A stretch of 64,000 bases of DNA from Enterococcus thailandicus. Lineage in GTDB: Bacteria; Bacillota; Bacilli; Lactobacillales; Enterococcaceae. Each line of letters begins with the position of its first letter. The stretch's first letter is position 1. The stretch spans positions 62,001 through 126,000 of the forward strand of contig NZ_JXLE01000001.1 of NCBI RefSeq assembly GCF_001886265.1, in the 5' to 3' direction. Shown piece by piece: positions 18,601 to 27,600 of the stretch. The notes beneath the pieces were generated by a model. That model did no database searches, had not been told where the DNA came from, and saw only the letters and a program-made list of their open reading frames with translations. Position numbers and translations under genes: made by a program.

Positions 18601-21600
18601 AAATTTTTGAACAGAAGACGATTCGTAACCTTTCGAGAGTTACAGCTAAAAGCCTAAAAATTGAGAAACAGAATTTTCCTAATGAAGAAGTCCAACTGTT
18701 ATCTTATGCGCAGGAACGACTTTTTTATATTGATCAATTAGAAGAAGGCACGCAAGCTTATAATGTGCCGATAGTTATTGTTTTAAATCCAAAGGTAGAT
18801 TTGAAAAAATTAGAAAAAGCTATTCAGGAAGTAGTTCAACGACATGAAATTTTGAGAACAGTTATTGTTGATTTTCATCAAAAAGTACTTAACACACAAG
18901 TCGAAATTGCGCATCAACCAATTAAAAATAGCGACTATTTTTCGTATGAATTTGAGTTAGATAGAGAAATACCAATAAGAGTGAATATCTATCAACATGT
19001 TCTAACTTTTAATATTCATCATATCGCTTTTGATGGCTGGTCTACTAATCTATTATTAGGTGAGATAGCTAAGTTATATCATGGCGAAAAATTACCAGAT
19101 ATGGACTTACAATATAAAGATTTTGCAACTTGGCAACGGAAAGTGCAAACGAATGAAACATTAAAAGAACAAAAAGCTTATTGGATCGATCAGTTAGCTG
19201 ATTATGAAGAATTAGATTTTCCTACTGATTTTGCTCGGCCTAGAGAATTTGACTATAAAGGGAAAGAATACACGTATGAGCTAGACGAAGCACTAATTAC
19301 TAAATTAAAAGAACTTGCTCAAACGGAAAAAACAAGTTTATTTTCTGTAACTTTAAGTGCATTTATGATCTTACTCTCAACATATAGCAATCAAAAAAAT
19401 GTAGTTGTTGGTACACCAATTGCCAACCGCCATATAAAAGGTACGGAAGAGTTGATTGGTTTTTTTGTTAACACGCTAGCTTTGAGCGCAAATGTAGCCC
19501 CTGAATTGACAATTAATGAATTCATTCGTTTGAATAGTGAACAAGTAATTAATGCACAAAAATATCAAGATCTACCATTTGAAAATATAGTAAATGAGTT
19601 GAATATTTCAACAGATTTATCAAAAAATCCAATTTTTCAAATTATGTTCGGTTTCCAAGATGTCTCTGACGTATTGTCCTATAAAGATGTGTATCTTGAA
19701 ATCAATGAAGCGTTAGATTTGGATAGTACTAAATTTGATTTTTCAATGATGCATAGAGAAAACGCAATCGATTTTACGTACGCTACAAGTTTATTTAGAC
19801 AGGAAACAATTGCAGATATTGCCAAAACGTATGAACGAATTCTACAAGAAATCGTTGATGAGCCAGGCCAATTAATTGCTGAACTTACGTTAACGGAAAA
19901 TAGTGTGAAAAAAATAGAAAAAGAATATCCACATAAGCTGATTCACCAGTTATTTGAAAAACAAGCTGAAACAAATTCAAATGGCCTAGCAATTGTATAC
20001 AAGAAGAAACGATTAACCTATGCCGAACTGAACGAGGAAGCAAATAAATTTGCTCATACGTTAATTGACCAGTATGGAATAAACCCAGAAACTTGTATAC
20101 CAATACTCATGGATCGATCGGAAAAATATGTAGTTGCAATACTAGGGATTTTAAAAGCTGGAGCTTGTTACGTGCCGCTAAGCACAGAGTATCCTCAGGA
20201 ACGGATCAATTACATTATTAAAAAAACAAATGCACCATTTGTGATTACAGAAGAGTTTAGGGTTTCTTCACACAAAGTAGAAAACCCAGATGTTCAATTA
20301 GAAAATAGTAATCTTGCTTATTTGATATTTACTTCGGGCACAACTGGGCTTCCCAAAGGTGTAATGATTGAACATCAAAATGTCATCAACACAATTTACA
20401 ATCAAATTGAACTATACAAAATAACTAAAGAAACAAAAGCGATTCATTTTGCAGACTTTGTGTTTGATGCATCTGTTTTTGAATTATTTTACACGTTATT
20501 AGCAGGAGCTACGACTTATTTATTGGATCAGGACACTAGAATTGACTATCAAAATTTGAAACAATTTATAGTTACAAATGGAATTGATTTAGCTACATTA
20601 CCACCAGCAATTTTGAATGGAGATGATTTATTAAATCTAAAAACATTGATTGTTGCTGGAGAAACGACACCAAAAGAAATTTATGAAGCTTATAATAAAA
20701 AAGGTACAACCATAGCAAATGCGTATGGTCCAACTGAAACAACTATTTGTGCAACTACAAAATTTTATGAGCCAGGTATGGATACTAGAAACATTGGGAA
20801 ACCTTTAAAAAATGTTACTGCGTGGGTACTTGATGAAGGATTAAGACAACTTCCATATAACGCAATAGGCGAATTATATATTGGAGGAATTGGTTTAGCT
20901 AGAGGCTATTTTAAAGACGATGAAAAAACAAAACAAGCTTTTATTTCACACCCAGAAAAAGGAAGACTATATAAAACAGGGGATTTAGTTAAACAGTTAC
21001 CAACCGGAGAGTTATTATACATTGGCCGAAATGACTTTCAAGTTAAAATACGAGGTTACCGAATTGAATTAAAAGAGATAGAATCTCGTATGCTAGAAAT
21101 AGCATCTGTTAAACAATGTGTGGCTGTAGTTAAAGGCGCCAATATTATCGTTTATTACACGGGTGAATTTCATTCTTCTTTAGAAAATGTTTTACCGGCT
21201 TATATGGTACCAAATAAATATATAAAATTAGAAACGATTCCATTAACGATCAATGGAAAAGTAGATAGAAAGCAATTACCTGAGCCTATTTTTGATCAGC
21301 AAAAATTTGTATCCCCACAAACTAAAAGAGAAAGAGAAATAGCCAATGCTGTTTGTGAGTTACTGAATATAGAAAAAGTTTCTATCATGGATGATTTTTA
21401 TAAACTAGGTGGTAATTCTATTTTAGCGTTAAAACTATCTAACAAAATAAATCTACAAGTGAAACAAATCATGCAAGCAAAAACAATTTTTTCCATGGCA
21501 AAAATGAAACCAAGACAAAAACAACTACAGAACTATCAAGTAAAAAGGAAAGAAAAAATTGAGTTATCATTTGCGCAAGAGAGATTGTGGTTTATTGATC

Positions 21601-24600
21601 AGTTTGAAGATGATAGTAGTGCTTATAATGTTCCAATTATTTTAACTTTAAGAACAAACACAGTTAGGAAGAAAATAGAAGAAGCCCTAATCCAAATAGT
21701 TGATAGACATGAAGTGTTGCGAACGTTGATTGTCGATGGTTATCAAGTCATTCAATCAGAAAAACTTAAAATTTCACACCAAGAAATAACTGCAGAAGAA
21801 TTTGTAGAGCAACGATTTAATTTAGAAAAAGAAATTCCAATCAAAGTCAATATTTATAAGAATCAATTAATGATTAGTATCCATCATATTGCTTTTGATG
21901 GATGGTCAACGGAGATCTTACTAAAAGAATTAAATGATTTGTATCATGACAATGAATTACCACCATTACAAAATCAATATAAGGACTATGCTTATTGGCA
22001 AAGAGAATTTTTAACTGATAGACAACTAGATAAGCAGAAAGAATACTGGAAAGAATATTTGGCAGCTTATCAACCGTTAAATCTGCCAGCAGATTTTAAA
22101 CGGCCAAAAGAATTTTCGTATGTTGGAGCGGATGTCAGAAGTGTATTCAAGAAAGAATGGCAAAATTCTTTGGAAGACTTAGCTAAAAAACATGGGACAA
22201 GTCTTTATACGATTATGTTAACTTTACTGGATATTGTACTCTCACAATACAGCTATCAACAAGAAGTAGTTGTAGGAACACCGTTTGCCAATCGTCATGT
22301 CGCGGGTACTGAAGATTTAATTGGATTTTTTATCAATACATTACCTATTAGGACCAAAATTACAAATAACTTGAGCCTAGGTGAATTATTTATCCAAAAT
22401 AATGAAGCCGTGCTAGAGATTCAAAATAATCAAGACATTCCATTTGAACAAATTGTCAAGATGTTGAATGTTCCACAGGACACTTCAAGAAATCCAATTT
22501 TTCAAGTTCTATTTAGTGTTCAAGATTTTGCTCCAACCAATTTGATAAAGAATGATGTGTTTATAAACTGTAATGAGGAATTAAGTTTAAAAACTGCAAA
22601 ATATGACTTATCTGTATTGGTAGAGAATGGTTTTATCAACTTTAACTATTGTACGGATATCTATAGTGAGGACACAATTCAATCAATGCTTGATAGCTAT
22701 ACAGCATTGATTAGACAAGTAATCGAAAATGATTCAACAAAGATAGCTAATCTTTACTTGCCGGAAAAAATGTCACTAGGAGTAAAAAAAGAATATCCTC
22801 AAAAGACAGTTGTTGATCTTTTGGCTGAACAAGTTATCAGAACACCAAAAGCAATTGCGATTGAATACCAAGAGAAAAGAATAACTTACGCAGAGTTTGA
22901 TTTATTGACTAATCAATTTGCTAACTATTTATTGAGTAATGGTGTCAAGAGAGGGGATAAGGTGCCACTCATTCTAGAACGGAATGAAAAAATGGCAATT
23001 GCTATTTGGGGAGTACTAAAGGCAGGTTGTGCTTATGTCCCAATTTCTCCCGAATTTCCTGAAGAAAGAAAAGAATATATTCTTAATCAATTAAATTGTA
23101 CGTTAGTGGTAACACAATCCTTTGAGGGATTTTTAACTGGAAGTCAATCTTCGATAAAAATGAGACCAACTCTCAATGAGTTAGCTTATATCATTTTCAC
23201 TTCAGGAACCACAGGTAAACCTAAAGGCGTGATGATTGAACATGCAGGATTGAGCAATCGTATTCAATGGATGAACGAAGTGTACCCAATAGGCAAAGAA
23301 GATAAGGTTTATCAAAAGACGAATTATGTTTTTGATGTATCCGTGTGGGAACAAATCTGGGCAGTTTTGACGGGAGCAAGAATCGTTTTTGCAAAGGAAA
23401 ATGGGCATAAGGATCCATTATACCTTGCAAGTGAAATTAAAAAGAAACAGATTACTGTTATGCATTTCGTTCCTAGTATGTTGGATGTATTCTTAGATAC
23501 CTTAGAAACCTATAATATTGTGGCTAATCAAGTGGATATGTCTTCGCTAAAATATGTTTTTTGCTCTGGTGAGGCACTAAGTTTAGCAAGTGTTCAACGA
23601 TTTAAAAAAATGATTCCCAACGCAAATTTATACAACTTGTATGGTCCGACAGAAGCAAGTATTGACGTCACAGCCTATGATTGTAATCCTGTCAATATCA
23701 ATAAAATTCTTATAGGAAAACCTGTAGCTAATACGAATTGCTATGTGCTGGGAACAAATAACCAGCTATTGCCAGCAGGCGCAATTGGTGAGTTAGCTAT
23801 TGGTGGTGTTCAATTAGCACGAGGTTATTTAAATCAAGCAGAACTAACGAACGAAAAGTTCTTCAACCATCCAAAAGTTGGAAGGATTTATCTCACAGGT
23901 GATCTTGTCCGAGTCAATAATCAAGGAGAAATCGATTATTTAGGTCGAAATGATTTTCAGGTAAAAATTCACGGGTTGAGAATTGAACTTGGTGAAATAG
24001 AGAAACAACTAGCAGAAATAAATGGTATTCAGCAAGCAATCGTGGTAAACAAAGATGAGCAACTTATTGCTTATTATTTGAGTTCAGAAAAATTCTCACC
24101 AGATTATTTGAGAGAGATGTTAAAAACAAAACTCCCTGATTATATGGTTCCTAAAATCTATATGTATATGGAACATTTTCCATTAACAATCAACGGAAAA
24201 CTAGATCGTAGTTCTTTACCAACTTCTGAATTGATCCTTGAAGAATTTCTAGAACCTAGAAATGAGACTGAGTTAGAAATACGGTCAATCTTCTCTGAAT
24301 TGTTGGGACATGAGCAAGCAAAAATTAGCATATTAGATAACTTTTTTAATTTGGGCGGAGACTCAATCAAAGCAATCCAATTGAGCAATCGTCTGAAACA
24401 AAAAATGGACAAAACTGTCTCAATTAAACAAATTTTTGATGCGAAAACAATTAAAGAAATAGCGTTACTGATTGATGAACTTGGTGAAGTTCAAATGAGT
24501 TCTGAAGAAGGGGAATTAACTGGGAAAGTCAAAATGCTCCCTATTCAAGAATGGTTCTTTGAAGAATATCATTCAGCTCATTTTAACCAAGCATTTGCCA

Positions 24601-27600
24601 TTCAATTACCAGAAGAAGTAGCCATGGATAAATTGAAGGATGCCCTTGTCAAATTGGTTAATTATCATGATGCTTTACGTTTAACATTCAAAGATGGTGT
24701 TCAGACTTATGGTCCATCAATTTCAACAGTTGACATTTCATTAGTGAATAGCACGGATGATCTCAATAAAATACAGGAAAGTTTTCAACTTGATGATAAA
24801 TTGTATCGTTTTTCAATAAAAGAAAATATGCTGATTATTATCTGTCATCACTTAATAATTGATAGTGTATCTTGGCAAATTATTGCATCTGATTTAAAAG
24901 AACTTTATGAAGGAAAGAACTTATTGAAGAAACAGACTAGTTATCGTCAATGGAGCGAAGCAGTCAATTCAATTAAACAAAAAAACTTCACTTTTGAAGC
25001 GGATAACCTACCTATTGAAAGATATAGATGTGGAGATACGTACCGTAGTACAAAGCTAACTATTAATTCCAATGAAACGAAAAAATTACTACAAAAAGTA
25101 AATCAAGTCTTTAATACAAATATGAATGATCTTTTATTGACGGCTTTAGCTAGAACATTAAAAAAAGTAAATCAAAAAGATATCACCAGTGTAAAAGTAG
25201 AATCTCATGGACGTGGAGAAATAGACCCTAACTTGAATATTCAAAGAACAGTCGGGTGGTTTACCACAATATATCCGCAATTGATTTCGACCAATCTACT
25301 TGAAACAAAAACCTTTGGACGAGAAGTGAAAGACTATGGGATAAATTATGTTGCAAATAAGGGAATCCATTCAAAAAAACTTCCGTCAATCATGTTTAAT
25401 TATTTAGGACAAGTAGCTACTGGAAAAGATAATGATTGGTCCATTGTCCAAGCAGAATTAGGGAATCCCACGAATGTAGCATTTACTGAAGTTCTAACAA
25501 TCAATAGTGCAATTTATCAAGAGATGTTGACATTAGAGTTTAGTGGAGTTATTGAGGGATTAACGGAACTTGCTTCAGAATATGAAAAAGAACTAAAAAA
25601 ATTGATAGCTGACCTAGAGCAAATGAATCGTACTTACTTGACCGTTGAGGATGTTCAAGAAGTTACTACTCAAAAAAATCTGGATATACTCCAAGCCACG
25701 CAGGAACTTGAAACGGTCTTGCTAGCTAATTCTTTACAAAAAGGTTTTGTCTACCAAAGTTTAAATAATTTAACGAATGATGACGCCTACGTTTGTTCAT
25801 TTATTTTCGAATATGAACAAGCGATTGATGTGGTTAATTATCAGAGAGCTTGGGCTTATGCGCAACAAAAATATCCTACTCTACGTCTATCATTAAATGC
25901 GGAATACGGTGAGATTTTACAAGTCATTGCGAAACGCGGACAAGTTGATTTTGACTATCTAGAAAACGTTACAGTTGAAGAGGTTGTCAAAAGAGAAAGA
26001 CAAATTCCTTTTTCCTTACAAGAAGGTAATTTGTTTAGAGTCAGACTAATAAAATTGAGTTCAACTCATTTTGTCTGCGTGCTAACGAATCACCATGCAA
26101 TACTTGATGGTTGGTCTAATCCAATCTTGTTAAATACGGTTCATGCTATTTATCATGACTTAGTTAATAATCAACCAGTTCGGATAGTAAAAGACAAAGC
26201 TTATATTGAATCACAAGCTTATTTAGTAGAACATACGAATGAAGATAAAGAATACTGGAAAATCCAGCTTAACGAAGTTTTACACCCAGATCTTTCTGGC
26301 CTATTCAAAGATGAGATGAGAGATACCAAGATTGAAAACTTTAATCGGATTAAAGATCCCAAGGATAAGATCTTTAAGTTGTCCAAGAATGAACATGAAA
26401 AGCTAAGTGGTTTTCTAAAGAAACATGAAATAACAACCAACATTATTATGCAATATGTATGGCATAAAGTATTGAGTATTTACGGTGGGGTGAAAGAGAC
26501 GACAGTTGGCGTAGTTAATGCTGGGAGAAACTTACCTATAGCTAATGTAGAAAACAGCGTCGGTCTTTACATCCAAACCTTACCAATTCAATTGAAGCAT
26601 TCGGAAGAAAACATTATCAATCAGTTACATGAACTTCAGGATCTCAATAATGAAGGAATGACGAACGGGTACGTCAATCTCTCAGAGCTACAACAAAATG
26701 GTGATCGACTATTTGACACACTCTTTATTTATGAAAACTACCCAGTACCAGAAGGAAGTGGTGAGGATAATCATCTTCGTATTACGAAAACAAGTGGCGT
26801 AGAGAAACTAGACTATCCTCTGACAATTGTCGCTTATGAGACAGAAAATGAGTTGAATATACGTATAAAATATGCAGCTGAATTATTTGCTGATAGAACA
26901 ATTGATGCACTGTTTCATTTGATGCATTACTTAATTGAACAAATTATGAATGAACCAAATCAACTGAAGTATGTTAAGAACGTACCAACATTTGGTTTTG
27001 CTGAGTACCCTAAGCAAACAATTGTAGAAATTTTTGAAAAGCAGGTTGTAGAAACGCCGAAAAATATAGCAATTGAATTCGATCAACACATTTACTTGTT
27101 TGATGAAATAAATAAACAAGCCAATCGTTTGGCGCATACACTAATTGAAAAATATGGTATCAAAGCGGGGGATAAGATTCCGTTATTGTTGCCTAAGTCT
27201 GAAAAAATAATAATTGCGATGCTTGGCATTTTAAAAGCAGGAGCTGTCTATGTGCCAATGGCCACGTCCTACCCTAGTGAACGAATTGCTTATATTCAAA
27301 AGCAAGTCAAGGCAAAATTGACAATTACTGAAGAATTCATGCAACAAGAGTTCTCTTTAAATGATAGCAATCCTAATGTAGGGATTCTGCCACAAGATTT
27401 AGCCTATATTATTTTTACTTCAGGAACTACTGGAAATCCCAAAGGTGTAATGGTTGAACATCGTAATTTCATTTGTTATTTGGCTAATATGATTGCTTCA
27501 ATTGAGAGAACTGGGACAACTGATATTGAATTTGGTTGCATTGCTGAACCTGTGTTTGATATTTTTGGAACAGAGGTGTTTGGACAAGTATTGAGAGGGA

